This document shows positions 1 through 8,480 of a DNA stretch of 64,000 bases, in pieces. The stretch spans positions 70,052 to 134,051 of the forward strand of contig CAJTMR010000008.1 in NCBI GenBank assembly GCA_910577325.1. Direction: 5' to 3'. The notes below the pieces were generated by a model. The model was not told where the DNA came from. It worked only from the letters and a program-made list of their open reading frames with translations, and did no database searches. The position numbers and the translations under genes were made by a program. The stretch comes from an uncultured Parabacteroides sp. (GTDB lineage Bacteria > Bacteroidota > Bacteroidia > Bacteroidales > Tannerellaceae). Each line of letters begins with the position of its first letter. Within the stretch, counting starts at the first letter, position 1.

Positions 1-540
1 CTGAAGGACTCCTATAGTTTCAATCCTGTTCCCGACGGTGTGCCGGCCGAGAAGGTATTAGGCGGGCAAGGCAACCTCTGGTCTGAGTCTGTCCCCACTT
101 TCCGCCATGCCGAATACATGACCTGGCCACGCGGATGGGCCCTTGCCGAAGTTCTATGGAGCGGACCGGCCAAAGCAAACTGGGATCAGTTCTGGCCACG
201 TGTCGAACAACATTTCGCACGTGCGGACCAGGCACAAGTCAACTACGCCCGCAGCATGTATAACGCCATCGTCACCCCTTACTACACGGAAGAGGGTGAA
301 CTGAAAATCAAACTGGACAGCGAGCCGGGCAACCTCGACATCTATTATACATTCGATAATACAGACCCCGACAACTTCACTCCGAAGTATGAGACTCCGC
401 TCCGGATACCCAGGAATGCAACCTGGCTGCGTATTGTCACTTACCGGAACAATAAGCCGGTCGGAAAAGTTATAACATTGACAATCAAAGAACTTGAAAA
501 GCGGGCGGAGAATACCCGCCATGTCGTCGGCAACTTGTAA
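1..540 (+). CDS. GH20 beta-N-acetylhexosaminidase, C-terminal part (5' end outside window)
   Basis: The reading frame is open from the first base, so this is the tail of a longer gene; 179 codons are visible. The segment VLGGQGNLWSE near codons 19-29 is the conserved GH20 motif whose Trp lines the N-acetylglucosamine pocket, followed by a YMTWPRGWALAEVLWS stretch typical of the end of the TIM barrel. The catalytic Asp-Glu pair lies upstream and cannot be seen. Residues from about 95 to 165 form the small beta-rich domain often found after GH20 barrels (LDIYYTFDNTDP...). The enzyme would remove terminal GlcNAc or GalNAc from glycans such as mucin O-glycans or N-glycans, probably in the periplasm or at the surface. 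Substrate is inferred from the family only. Confidence 0.9.
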   Translation: MKDSYSFNPVPDGVPAEKVLGGQGNLWSESVPTFRHAEYMTWPRGWALAEVLWSGPAKANWDQFWPRVEQHFARADQAQVNYARSMYNAIVTPYYTEEGELKIKLDSEPGNLDIYYTFDNTDPDNFTPKYETPLRIPRNATWLRIVTYRNNKPVGKVITLTIKELEKRAENTRHVVGNL

Positions 541-624
541 CACAAATGTAACATATATGTCGTAAACGCGAAACAGCATTCTCGTTCCTTTGCAAACAAA
601 ATCATAAAGTTCAAAAAGTCAGGA

Positions 625-1920
625 ATGAAATCAGGAAAGATCATAGCACTGGGCCTGTTGGCGCTGTTTCCGTTTGCGATAAAAGCACAGGAAACTCAGG
701 AAATAGAGAAACTGAACACGCGTGTCGATTCACTTTCGCAGGAAACGACGACTCTGGACAAAATCGTCAGGAAGCTCAGCAAATTCAAAGTATCCGCCTA
801 TATCCAAGGCCAATTCCAATATGGACAGGAAGATGCCACCCTGAAAGTAGGCGACAAGAACGAACATGAAGATAAAGGTTTCAACCGTTTCGGCATCCGC
901 CGCGGACGGTTGAAATTCGAATATGACGATGGTATCGGAACCGGTGCCGTGCAGTTCGAAGCCAACGACAAAGGCGTCAGTTTCCGCGACCTTTATATCG
1001 GTATCAGAGATCCCTGGACCAAACGCAGCCAACTAATGGCGGGTGTCTTCAACCGTCCTTTCGGCCACGAAATCGGCTACTCGACAAGTGGGCTGGAATC
1101 TCCCGAACGCGCCACCATCATCCAATACTTCTTCCCGGACGAACGCGACTTAGGAGCCATGCTGACCCTCCGAGCCAAAGAGACAAGCCCGATCGGTTTC
1201 TTCCGCCTCGACGCCGGGCTGTTTGCCGGCAACAGCATCAACCGCGAAACCGACAGCCGAAAAGACTTCATCGGCCGTTTGGGAGCCGAAAAGGTAATAG
1301 GAAAATGGGGGAAATGGGGATTAGGCGCCTCCTACTACAATGGCGGCGTTTACAACCCGACCACCACTGCTTACGAAATTCAAGGCAAAAAATTCATTGC
1401 AGTCGACAAAGGAGAAACCGGAACATACATGAAACGTGAGTACATCGGTTTCGACATACAGTTCTCATTCAAAAACAGTTTGGGTACGACTACCTTACGC
1501 GGCGAAGGGCTGTTTGGCACACAACCGGGCATCGCCACCAGCAGCAAAAGCCCCAACACAGGAACGCGTCCGGCCAACGAACCGGAAAACTCCCTGTTCA
1601 AACGCCCTTTCTTCGGCTATTTTTTCTATCTGGTGCACGACATCGCAACCACCCCGTTCTCCGCCGTTCTGAAATACGACGCTTATGATCCGAACACTCA
1701 GTTGAAAGGAAATGAGATCGGCGTTGAAAACAGCCTGACCTCCAAGACCGACCTTGCCCAAAGCACACTCGGTATCGGCGCTTTGTACCGCTTCAACAAA
1801 CACATCCGTGTGCAAGCCTATTACGAGTTCAACTTCAATGAAAAGAGCAAATTCGTAAAGGGATATGAAAAGGACAGGAAAGACGATGTCTTTACCCTGC
1901 GCCTGCAATATAAGTTTTAA
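625..1920 (+). CDS. OprO/OprP-like phosphate-selective porin family protein
   Basis: A 431-residue protein with a clear signal peptide (MKSGKIIALGLLALFPFAIKA, then QE), a short predicted coiled coil at about residues 24-50 (EIEKLNTRVDSL...), then alternating beta-strand sequence to the end. It finishes in LRLQYKF; a C-terminal Phe is the usual BamA recognition signal of outer-membrane barrels. The N-terminal coiled coil followed by an FNRFGIRRGRLKFEYD strand is characteristic of the OprO/P family, which form trimeric anion channels. In Bacteroidales such porins are annotated by homology and their real substrate is uncertain. A TTCCTTTG sequence at 585-592 is one base off the -7 consensus and may be the promoter. 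It is separated from the hexosaminidase by 84 bp, so co-transcription is possible. Confidence 0.88.
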   Translation: MKSGKIIALGLLALFPFAIKAQETQEIEKLNTRVDSLSQETTTLDKIVRKLSKFKVSAYIQGQFQYGQEDATLKVGDKNEHEDKGFNRFGIRRGRLKFEYDDGIGTGAVQFEANDKGVSFRDLYIGIRDPWTKRSQLMAGVFNRPFGHEIGYSTSGLESPERATIIQYFFPDERDLGAMLTLRAKETSPIGFFRLDAGLFAGNSINRETDSRKDFIGRLGAEKVIGKWGKWGLGASYYNGGVYNPTTTAYEIQGKKFIAVDKGETGTYMKREYIGFDIQFSFKNSLGTTTLRGEGLFGTQPGIATSSKSPNTGTRPANEPENSLFKRPFFGYFFYLVHDIATTPFSAVLKYDAYDPNTQLKGNEIGVENSLTSKTDLAQSTLGIGALYRFNKHIRVQAYYEFNFNEKSKFVKGYEKDRKDDVFTLRLQYKF

Positions 1921-1981
1921 CAAAAACCATTGCCTGCCCGCGCAATACTTCCTTCAGGGCCTATGGTCCCTTTAAACCGAT

Positions 1982-2006
1982 TGCACAATTAAATAATAAT
2001 TGTGCA
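1982..2006. repeat. Perfect 9-bp inverted repeat upstream of the nitronate monooxygenase gene
   Basis: TGCACAATT and AATTGTGCA flank a 7-nt AT spacer. It lacks a GC stem and T-tract, so it looks more like a protein-binding operator than a terminator. Related half sites (TTGCACA at 2022, TTGTGC at 2041) continue toward the promoter of the next gene. Confidence 0.5.
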
Positions 2007-2020
2007 TAATATCGGGCTTT

Positions 2021-2054
2021 TTTGCACATTCTTCGGTTTATTGTGCTACCTTTG
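2021..2054 (+). promoter_or_regulatory. Bacteroidetes-type promoter of the nitronate monooxygenase gene
   Basis: TTTG at 2021-2024 and TACCTTTG at 2047-2054 (consensus TAnnTTTG), spaced by 22 bp, slightly long. Transcription would begin around 2061, which rules out the longer reading frame beginning at 2002 and supports the ATG at 2089. Confidence 0.6.
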
Positions 2055-2088
2055 CCGCATATATTTTTATTTATACATTATTATTTAC

Positions 2089-3177
2089 ATGAAGACATTA
2101 ACAATCGGGGATCTGAAAGCCCGCATTCCAATCATCCAGGGTGGAATGGGCGTAGGAATCTCCCTCTCCGGCTTAGCCTCAGCCGTTGCAAATGAAGGTG
2201 GGATTGGCGTTATCTCCGCCGCCGGTCTCGGTCTCTTATATAAAAAACTTTCCCCCAATTACACCGAAGCCGGGAATCTGGGCCTTGCGGCCGAGATCCG
2301 GAAAGCCCGTGAAAAGGCCAAGGGTATTATCGGCGTGAACGTGATGGTCGCCCTTTCGGACTTCGCCGAACTGGTAAAAACCAGTATCGCGGAAAAGGTA
2401 GACATCATTTTCAGCGGTGCAGGACTTCCGCTGGACCTGCCGTCTTTCCTGAAAAAAGACAGCGTGACGAAGCTGGTTCCTATCGTTTCCAGCGCACGTG
2501 CCGTCCGCATCATCTGCGAGAAATGGAAAAACAACTACGACTACCTTCCCGATGCTGTCGTACTGGAAGGCCCGAAAGCCGGCGGTCATTTAGGATACAA
2601 GGAAAACCAACTGGAAGATGAGCATTTCTCACTGGAAGAGCTGCTGCCTCAGGTCGTGGAAGAAGTGGCCCACTTCGAAGAAAAATACAACAAGAGAATC
2701 CCGGTAATCGCGGCAGGAGGCATTTACACGGGTGAAGACATCAAACGCGTGATGGACCTGGGAGCATCGGGCGTTCAATTAGGAACCCGCTTCGTCACCA
2801 CTACCGAGTGCGACGCTTCCGACGCTTTCAAAGAAAGCTACATCAAAGCGGAGGAAAAGGACATCGAGATCATCAAAAGTCCTGTGGGAATGCCGGGACG
2901 GGCCATCCATTGCAATTTCTTGCAGAAAGTGAAAGACGGCTTGAAACAACCGAAGGCCTGCCCTTTCAACTGCATCAAGACTTGCGACATTTCGCGAAGC
3001 CCCTATTGCATCGTGACCGCCTTGTATAACGCTTTCAAAGGGAACTTTGAAAACGGTTACGCATTCGCCGGAAGCAACGCCTGGCGGACCACCCGCATCA
3101 TGTCAGTAAAGGAAACGATCAACGAACTGATCAACGAGTGGAAACGTTCCGACCAACCGGCTCTTTCTTCCCGATAA
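2089..3177 (+). CDS. Nitronate monooxygenase / FabK-like flavin enzyme
   Basis: A 362-residue TIM-barrel flavoprotein of the 2-nitropropane dioxygenase family. It opens with IPIIQGGMGVGISLSGLA, the N-terminal strand and loop typical of the family. It also carries the FMN phosphate-binding region IPVIAAGGIYTGEDIKRVMDLGASGVQLGTRF around residues 220-255 and a Cys-rich tail (CPFNCIKTCD). Members either oxidise alkyl nitronates or act as the FMN-dependent enoyl-ACP reductase FabK; sequence alone does not decide. The frame is open 29 codons further upstream, but that stretch is hydrophobic, AT-rich and overlaps the promoter, so the ATG at 2089 is chosen. Confidence 0.85.
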   Translation: MKTLTIGDLKARIPIIQGGMGVGISLSGLASAVANEGGIGVISAAGLGLLYKKLSPNYTEAGNLGLAAEIRKAREKAKGIIGVNVMVALSDFAELVKTSIAEKVDIIFSGAGLPLDLPSFLKKDSVTKLVPIVSSARAVRIICEKWKNNYDYLPDAVVLEGPKAGGHLGYKENQLEDEHFSLEELLPQVVEEVAHFEEKYNKRIPVIAAGGIYTGEDIKRVMDLGASGVQLGTRFVTTTECDASDAFKESYIKAEEKDIEIIKSPVGMPGRAIHCNFLQKVKDGLKQPKACPFNCIKTCDISRSPYCIVTALYNAFKGNFENGYAFAGSNAWRTTRIMSVKETINELINEWKRSDQPALSSR

Positions 3178-3183
3178 ACAAAA

Positions 3184-3234
3184 AGTTCCATCGACAGGAA
3201 ACAAAAGTTCCGTGTCGATGGAACTCCCGTTCCC
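3184..3234. repeat. Modular intergenic hairpin repeat (TTCC/GGAA type)
   Basis: Perfect 13-bp arms AGTTCCATCGACA (3184-3196) and TGTCGATGGAACT (3213-3225) enclose a smaller GGAA...TTCC hairpin (3197-3211) and are followed by a further GTTCC. No T-tract follows, so it is not a standard terminator, although it lies between two convergent genes. The alternation of ATGGAACT and GTTCC modules is shared with the element at 8527-8574. Confidence 0.75.
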
Positions 3235-3256
3235 TGCTGACAAGTGAAAAAAATGA

Positions 3257-3670
3257 TTATTTATTCTCTTTTCTCTTCATATTCGTCTCGATTATAAACG
3301 CGACAATCAATCCCAAACCACCGAACAGAAGGACGGATGCGGCATAAGCAGCACTGGCAGCTTCATATTCATTACGAAAATCCAATGAATGCCTATTAGC
3401 AGCGACCATTAAATCACAGAAGAAACCCACAAGTATGCCCAAGCCGATTCCTATCAACAGACATCCCACCTTTAAAGAGCTAAACGAAAAACGAGGCATG
3501 CCATACGAAGGGAGACTCAGCCTTTTTCCAAAATCAGTAACATCCATCCTTTCACTGATCTTCTCAATGATCAACAAACGTTCTTTACGGCGAACGAACA
3601 ATTCAAACAACGAATAAATACCCAAACAAACAAATCCGACAACCAGCGGAACAGTAATAAAATCCATCAT
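3257..3670 (-). CDS. DUF6249-like small membrane protein
   Basis: 137 residues. One hydrophobic helix near the N terminus (residues 4-23) is followed by a basic linker (VRRKERLLIIEKISERMD), then two more helices at about 67-90 and 108-128, ending in a basic tail. This layout and the ERLLIIEKI segment match the DUF6249 family of Bacteroidetes membrane proteins, commonly encoded beside an ECF sigma factor. It is divergent from the sigma gene across about 150 bp. Function unknown; involvement in sensing or anti-sigma control is only a guess from position. Confidence 0.65.
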   Translation of the reverse strand: MMDFITVPLVVGFVCLGIYSLFELFVRRKERLLIIEKISERMDVTDFGKRLSLPSYGMPRFSFSSLKVGCLLIGIGLGILVGFFCDLMVAANRHSLDFRNEYEAASAAYAASVLLFGGLGLIVAFIIETNMKRKENK

Positions 3671-3707
3671 AACCGTACTTTTTTAAATGATTAATTAATT
3701 TCTTTGC

Positions 3708-3772
3708 TACTTTTGACGCACCGTTTTCCGAAAGGTTACAGATCCGAAAGAAAAAAATATTTTTTATTTTTG
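3708..3772 (+). promoter_or_regulatory. Two candidate -7 boxes upstream of the ECF sigma gene
   Basis: TACTTTTG at 3708-3715 and TATTTTTG at 3765-3772 both fit TAnnTTTG. Neither has a clear TTG box at the right distance. The second is 50 bp from the ATG and is the better placed. Sigma autoregulation through another signal cannot be excluded. Confidence 0.45.
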
Positions 3773-3821
3773 TCGCCGCAAGTTGTAACCTATTCGCTTG
3801 GCTTGCGTCCATTATAATACG

Positions 3822-4379
3822 ATGGAGTTGTACACCGACACATATTATATACAAAGGATACAAGCGGGAGATACGGCATGCTTCGCCTGCCTTCTGGACA
3901 AGTACAGCCGTCCTGTTCATTCGTTGATCCTGAAGGTAGTCAGAAACCGGGAAGATGCGGAAGAACTGGCGCAGGATGTATTTATGAAGGTATTCAAGAA
4001 CCTCTCTTCGTTCAAAGAGGAATGTAGTTTTTCTACCTGGATCTACCGGATCGCCTACAATACGGCCGTATCGGAGACACGGAAAAAGAAACACGAGTTT
4101 CTGGCGATCGAAGAATCAGTGATCAATAATGTATCGGAACAAGAAGTAACCGAGGCGCTTGGCAGGACGGACGATTCCGACCGGATACAGATGCTCGATA
4201 CGGCCCTTGCCCAACTGCCTCCCGACGAGCGGGCGATCATCCTGCTCTTTTACATGAAAGAGAAAACAATCGACGAAGTGGCAACGATCACCGGGTTGAC
4301 ACCCTCTAATATAAAAGTGAAATTACACCGCATACGAAAAAAACTGTTTGTTGTATTAAAAGGAATGGAGGAAAAATAA
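3822..4379 (+). CDS. ECF-type RNA polymerase sigma factor
   Basis: 185 residues from the ATG at 3822; an upstream in-frame TTG at 3798 is less likely. Region 2 (about residues 15-85) contains DAEELAQDVFMKVFKNLSSF and FSTWIYRIAYNTA, the -10 recognition and core-binding segment. Region 4 (about 130-180) contains LPPDERAIILLFYMKEKTIDEVATITGLT followed by NIKVKLHRIRKKL, a helix-turn-helix for the -35 element. The next gene starts one base after the stop codon and encodes a small membrane protein, the usual ECF/anti-sigma pairing. Regulon unknown. Confidence 0.9.
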   Translation: MELYTDTYYIQRIQAGDTACFACLLDKYSRPVHSLILKVVRNREDAEELAQDVFMKVFKNLSSFKEECSFSTWIYRIAYNTAVSETRKKKHEFLAIEESVINNVSEQEVTEALGRTDDSDRIQMLDTALAQLPPDERAIILLFYMKEKTIDEVATITGLTPSNIKVKLHRIRKKLFVVLKGMEEK

Positions 4380-4380
4380 A

Positions 4381-4740
4381 ATGAATCAGAAGAATGACAT
4401 ATTGAAAGACCTGTTTAGCCGAATGCAGGAAGAAGAACTTCCCGTTTCATTCCGCGCCAACATGATGCAACAAATCATGGCCGAAGCCGAACGGATACGC
4501 AAGCGCGACGAACGCAAGGGATGGATTGCCGTCATCGCCACCTCTCTACTTATGATCGGAACTGCGATCACCTCGTTCCTTTACATGGGCATCCCCGAAA
4601 TATCCGTACCGATGCCCAATATGAGCACACTGCCTTTCTATGCCTACATCGGGATGCTCGCCCTCATCCTGTTAGGAGCCGATTACAAGTTCAGGCAAAT
4701 ATTCAAAAGAAGGCAAATATCTCAGGGGAAAAAGATGTAA
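4381..4740 (+). CDS. Small membrane protein, candidate anti-sigma factor
   Basis: 119 residues translated immediately after the sigma factor. The soluble N-terminal 45 residues (DILKDLFSRMQEEELPVSFRANMMQQIMAEAERIRKRDE) resemble the sigma-contacting ends of Bacteroidetes anti-sigma proteins. Two membrane helices follow at about 47-67 and 83-100, with a basic C terminus. No zinc-binding HxxxCxxC motif is present. The role is inferred from operon position and topology. It could equally be a membrane partner of unknown function. Confidence 0.6.
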   Translation: MNQKNDILKDLFSRMQEEELPVSFRANMMQQIMAEAERIRKRDERKGWIAVIATSLLMIGTAITSFLYMGIPEISVPMPNMSTLPFYAYIGMLALILLGADYKFRQIFKRRQISQGKKM

Positions 4741-4787
4741 GTCGCGGTATTACAAGCCCAAAAGATTGTTTTTCCATATAAAAAGTC

Positions 4788-4816
4788 TTGCAAGTCAGAA
4801 AAAAGCATTACCTTTG
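4788..4816 (+). promoter_or_regulatory. Promoter of rpsA
   Basis: TTG at 4788-4790, an 18-bp spacer and TACCTTTG at 4809-4816, a full match to the Bacteroidetes housekeeping promoter. It leaves a leader of about 70 nt before the rpsA start, long enough for the translational autoregulation known for S1 genes, though no defined structure is evident. Confidence 0.75.
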
Positions 4817-4892
4817 CCCCCGATTTTTGAGAGATGACAACATAATGTCTAACTTACTAATTAAAGCAAACTTAAGTATTAACAATTAGAGA

Positions 4893-6686
4893 ATGGAAAA
4901 TTTAAAGAACATTCAGCCCATTGAAGATTTCAACTGGGATGCTCTTGAACAGGGCGAATCTTACGGTCAGGTAAGCAAGGACGATCTTGTAAAAACGTAT
5001 GACGAAACTTTGAACACTGTAAAAGACAAAGAAGTCGTTATGGGAACCGTAACTGCAATGAACAAACGCGAAGTTGTAGTGAACATCGGTTTCAAATCAG
5101 ATGGCGTTGTATCTATGGCGGAATTCCGTTACAACCCGGACCTGAAAATCGGTGACGAAGTAGAAGTCTACATCGAAAACCAGGAAGACAAAAAAGGACA
5201 GTTGATCCTGTCTCACAAGAAAGCACGCGCTACACGTTCTTGGGATCGTGTGAACGAAGCTCTTGAAAAAGACGAAATCATCAAAGGTTACATTAAATGT
5301 CGTACGAAGGGCGGTATGATCGTTGACGTATTTGGCATCGAAGCATTCTTGCCGGGTTCTCAGATCGATGTAAAACCGATCCGCGACTACGATGTATTTG
5401 TAGGTAAGACAATGGAATTCAAGATCGTGAAGATCAACCAGGAATTCAAAAATGTTGTTGTATCTCATAAAGCTCTTATCGAAGCTGAACTCGAACAGCA
5501 GAAGAAAGACATCATCTCCAAACTTGAAAAAGGCCAGGTACTGGAAGGTACGGTTAAGAATATCACTTCTTACGGCGTATTCATCGACTTGGGTGGCGTA
5601 GACGGTTTGATCCACATTACAGACCTGTCTTGGGGCCGCGTTTCTCATCCGGAAGAAATCGTACAACTGGATCAGAAGATCAACGTGGTTATCCTTGACT
5701 TCGACGATGAAAAGAAACGTATCGCTCTCGGCTTGAAGCAACTGACTCCTCATCCTTGGGATGCTTTGGATGCCGACTTGAAAGTAGGTGACAAAGTTAA
5801 AGGTAAAGTGGTCGTTATGGCCGACTACGGTGCATTCATCGAAATCGCTCCGGGCGTAGAAGGTCTGATCCACGTTTCTGAAATGTCTTGGACACAGCAC
5901 CTGCGTTCTGCTCAGGACTTCATGAAAGTAGGCGACGAAATCGAAGCTGTTATCCTGACACTGGATCGTGACGAACGTAAAATGTCTCTGGGTATCAAAC
6001 AACTGAAAGCTGATCCATGGGAAGATATCGAATCTCGTTTCCCGGTAGGTTCTCGCCATGCTGCTAAGGTTCGCAACTTCACGAACTTCGGTGTATTCGT
6101 AGAAATCGAAGAAGGTGTAGACGGCTTGATCCACATCTCCGACCTGTCTTGGACAAAGAAAATCAAACATCCGTCGGAATTCACTCAGATCGGTGCTGAA
6201 ATCGAAGTTCAGGTTCTGGAAATCGACAAAGAAAACCGCCGTTTGAGCTTAGGCCACAAGCAACTGGAAGAAAATCCTTGGGATGTATTCGAAACAATCT
6301 TCACTGTAGGTTCTATCCACGAAGGAACAATCATCGAAGTACTGGACAAGGGTGCTGTAATCTCTCTGCCTTACGGTGTAGAAGGTTTCGCAACCCCGAA
6401 ACACTTGGTAAAAGAAGACGGTTCTCAAGCTGCTGTAGACGAAAAATTGCAGTTTAAGGTAATCGAATTCAACAAGGAAGCCAAGAGAATCATCCTTTCT
6501 CACAGCCGTATCTTCGAAGATGAACAGAAAGGCGCTAAAAAAGAAACTGGCGAAAAGAAATCATCAGCAAAACGCGGTGGCAAGAAAGAAGAAGACTCTA
6601 CAATGGTAACCGGTCCGGTTGAAAAGACTACACTGGGTGACATTGAAGAACTCGCTGCCTTGAAAGAAAAATTGGCCGGCAAATAA
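4893..6686 (+). CDS. rpsA: 30S ribosomal protein S1
   Basis: 597 residues with six consecutive S1 (OB-fold) repeats, beginning near residues 48, 130, 214, 300, 386 and 473. Repeats 3-5 carry the hallmark pattern G.V.NI.SYGVFIDLGGVDGLIH. A Lys/Glu-rich tail follows (KKETGEKKSSAKRGGKKEED). S1 binds mRNA upstream of the start codon and docks on the small subunit. In Bacteroidetes, leaders lack strong Shine-Dalgarno sequences and S1 contact with AU-rich leaders is thought to matter more. Codon use is strongly biased (ggt, gct, ctg, gaa), as expected for very high expression. It is a single-gene unit between a consensus promoter and a strong terminator. Confidence 0.97.
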   Translation: MENLKNIQPIEDFNWDALEQGESYGQVSKDDLVKTYDETLNTVKDKEVVMGTVTAMNKREVVVNIGFKSDGVVSMAEFRYNPDLKIGDEVEVYIENQEDKKGQLILSHKKARATRSWDRVNEALEKDEIIKGYIKCRTKGGMIVDVFGIEAFLPGSQIDVKPIRDYDVFVGKTMEFKIVKINQEFKNVVVSHKALIEAELEQQKKDIISKLEKGQVLEGTVKNITSYGVFIDLGGVDGLIHITDLSWGRVSHPEEIVQLDQKINVVILDFDDEKKRIALGLKQLTPHPWDALDADLKVGDKVKGKVVVMADYGAFIEIAPGVEGLIHVSEMSWTQHLRSAQDFMKVGDEIEAVILTLDRDERKMSLGIKQLKADPWEDIESRFPVGSRHAAKVRNFTNFGVFVEIEEGVDGLIHISDLSWTKKIKHPSEFTQIGAEIEVQVLEIDKENRRLSLGHKQLEENPWDVFETIFTVGSIHEGTIIEVLDKGAVISLPYGVEGFATPKHLVKEDGSQAAVDEKLQFKVIEFNKEAKRIILSHSRIFEDEQKGAKKETGEKKSSAKRGGKKEEDSTMVTGPVEKTTLGDIEELAALKEKLAGK

Positions 6687-6708
6687 TTACCGCCTTTTCA
6701 GATAAAAC

Positions 6709-6742
6709 AAAAGGAGATGTCCACACGGATATCTCCTTTTTT
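6709..6742. terminator. Rho-independent terminator after rpsA
   Basis: AAAAGGAGATGTCC pairs with GGATATCTCCTTTT with one mismatch across a 4-nt loop, and six T residues follow. The A-run on the other side makes it usable for the convergent small gene at 6761-6967 too. Confidence 0.85.
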
Positions 6743-6760
6743 ATTGCTTGAAAATAAAAA

Positions 6761-6967
6761 TTACTCGCCGATCTCCAGCAATGAGTTTATTTTCTGACGC
6801 TTGTCCAAGTCCGTAAAATAAATGTCCACTACCTTATAAATATCGAATCCTTCCGTAGAACCGGCAGCCAAATTCAACGATTCGACCAATTTGCCTGTAG
6901 CCTTGCGAATTTCATCTTTATTGATCAAATGAAACTCATTGTTGTGAATTAATTGACTCTTTCCCAT
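6761..6967 (-). CDS. Small conserved-looking protein of unknown function
   Basis: 68 residues (starts MGKSQLIHNNEFHLINKDE, ends LLEIGE), acidic, with no signal peptide or membrane helix. The middle (IRKATGKLVESLNLAAGSTEG) looks helical. I do not recognise the family. Reasons to accept it: it fills the gap up to the rpsA terminator, its codon use resembles its neighbours, and the overlapping frames are poor. Its length is marginal. Confidence 0.55.
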   Translation of the reverse strand: MGKSQLIHNNEFHLINKDEIRKATGKLVESLNLAAGSTEGFDIYKVVDIYFTDLDKRQKINSLLEIGE

Positions 6968-7230
6968 GATGTTTGATTTTAAAGTTATACTTGTTCTTCA
7001 TTCGAAAACGGCAAATTTTACATCTCCGCTTCGTTTTATGCACTAAATATACAAACATCCCTGAAATTTTCAACCTTTCGGAGCCTTTATTTCTCAACAA
7101 ATTCTATTTATCTTGGGATATAAGGAAACCACTCCAAAATTTTCCAAGATTTCGATCCTCCTACGAAGTTTTCACCAAAATGCTTGGGAAATACCGAATA
7201 AACAAATATTGTAGATTTATTGCAGGCAAG
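6968..7230. other. Intergenic stretch with no recognisable gene
   Basis: AT-rich sequence between the small minus-strand gene and the tRNA terminator. A 95-codon plus-strand frame crosses it but has low-complexity, Phe/Tyr/Lys-rich content and runs into the tRNA terminator, so it is not accepted. I see no RNA gene here. Confidence 0.4.
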
Positions 7231-7266
7231 AAACAAAAAGGAGCTAAGTTTATCACTTAACTCCTT
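7231..7266 (-). terminator. Terminator of the tRNA-Pro transcript
   Basis: Read on the minus strand, AAGGAG-T-TAAGT pairs with ACTTA-G-CTCCTT around a 5-nt loop, and the stem is followed by TTTTTGTTT. It begins about ten bases after the tRNA 3' end. Confidence 0.75.
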
Positions 7267-7276
7267 CATTTACCAG

Positions 7277-7351
7277 TCGGGGTGACTGGATTCGAACCAG
7301 CGACCACACGCCCCCCAGACGCGTACTCTAACCGGGCTGAGCTACACCCCG
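7277..7351 (-). tRNA. tRNA-Pro(GGG)
   Basis: A 75-nt cloverleaf on the minus strand. The acceptor stem is CGGGGTG/CACCCCG with discriminator A. The D arm is GCTC...GAG. The anticodon stem is CGCGT/GCGTG (with G-U pairs) around the loop CTGGGGG, giving anticodon GGG, which reads CCC/CCU proline codons. The T arm CTGG-TTCGAAT-CCAG is intact. CCA is not encoded and must be added after transcription. Confidence 0.95.
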
Positions 7352-7368
7352 CTTTTATTTTACGGCTG

Positions 7369-7399
7369 CAAAGGTAACTATTTTTCGTTATACTCCAAA
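7369..7399 (-). promoter_or_regulatory. Promoter of tRNA-Pro
   Basis: On the minus strand TTTG (7399-7396), a 19-bp spacer and TACCTTTG (7376-7369), a perfect match to the Bacteroidetes consensus. The upstream box lies inside the last codons of aroB. Confidence 0.75.
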
Positions 7400-8452
7400 G
7401 CTTTCACGATAAAAATCCAAGGATTCGAGGATTTTCTCTTTACTTACCTGCCGATTAATCCGAACATCACCTACTTGCGAGAGCAAAGTGAAGTTGATGA
7501 TTCCGGCTTCATTCTTCTTATCATGCGTCATCAACTCATATAAGATATCATAATCCTTGCAATCGAACACGAAAGCCGGATAATACTCTCTCAGATAGTA
7601 CACAACCTGGCTCAGCTTTTCCATCGGAAAGCCGCATACCCTATGGGACAGATATAATTCGCTGACAATACCGGCTGCCACAGCATGCCCGTGCAGTAAA
7701 GGACGGTTTTTCCGAAACGACAAGCTTTCGTAGGCATGCCCGATCGTATGCCCGAAGTTCAGAGCTTTACGGATGCCATGTTCTTTCGGATCTTCCTCCA
7801 CGATACGCTCTTTCACTGCTACGGACTGGGAGACCATCCTGTTCAGGAAAGCATAATCGATTTTCGCGTCAAGATCGAACAGCAGGACGGAAGCATAAAT
7901 ATCCATCGAACTGATAAGCGCATGTTTAATCATTTCGGCATAGCCGGAAAGCAGGTTGTCGCGATCAAGCGTACGCAGGAACTCACAATCGATAAAGACA
8001 CATTCGGGGGGATAGAAAGAACCGACCTCGTTCTTCAAACCATTGAAATTAACTCCGGTCTTCCCTCCTACAGATGCATCGACCGAGGCCATCAGGGTAG
8101 TCGGAATATTGACAGTCCGCAGACCGCGTTTGAAAGTCGCACCGGCGAAACCTCCCATATCAGTAATCATACCGCCGCCCAGATTGATCAAAAGTGAGTT
8201 TCGGGAAGCCCCTTCATTCGAAAGACGCGACCAGATATAGGTGACCTGTTCAATATCTTTATGTATATCGCCCGCCTGCACGGTGATAACCGGAGCATCC
8301 TGCAAGGCCGGGATATCCCGTATCAGCGGGTAACATTTTTCTTGCGTGTTCGTATCGGTCAGAATAAAGAGTTTATCATAACTCATAGAAGCAAAGAACG
8401 CTTGCAAATCGGCTTTGAGGTCCTTGCTGATTATTACTTTTTGAGCAGCCAT
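7388..8452 (-). CDS. aroB: 3-dehydroquinate synthase
   Basis: 354 residues, full length. It shows the NAD-binding Gly-rich segment LLINLGGGMITDMGGFAGATFKRG and the substrate segment ASVDASVGGKTGVNFNGLKN, with the catalytic Lys residues. It also has the metal-ligand stretch KALNFGHTIGHAYE near residues 235-250. The enzyme converts DAHP to 3-dehydroquinate, step two of the shikimate pathway. It stands alone, with its own promoter and the tRNA gene following. Another shikimate gene, aroQ, is at 58.3 kb, so the pathway is scattered. Confidence 0.96.
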   Translation of the reverse strand: MAAQKVIISKDLKADLQAFFASMSYDKLFILTDTNTQEKCYPLIRDIPALQDAPVITVQAGDIHKDIEQVTYIWSRLSNEGASRNSLLINLGGGMITDMGGFAGATFKRGLRTVNIPTTLMASVDASVGGKTGVNFNGLKNEVGSFYPPECVFIDCEFLRTLDRDNLLSGYAEMIKHALISSMDIYASVLLFDLDAKIDYAFLNRMVSQSVAVKERIVEEDPKEHGIRKALNFGHTIGHAYESLSFRKNRPLLHGHAVAAGIVSELYLSHRVCGFPMEKLSQVVYYLREYYPAFVFDCKDYDILYELMTHDKKNEAGIINFTLLSQVGDVRINRQVSKEKILESLDFYRESFGV

Positions 8453-8480
8453 ACTGTCTTTTTAATTGTCATCGTTACGG

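Noticed and set aside
6973..7260. A 95-codon plus-strand frame between rpsA and the tRNA
   Set aside because: Low-complexity aromatic/basic sequence that ends in the tRNA terminator; no promoter or family resemblance.
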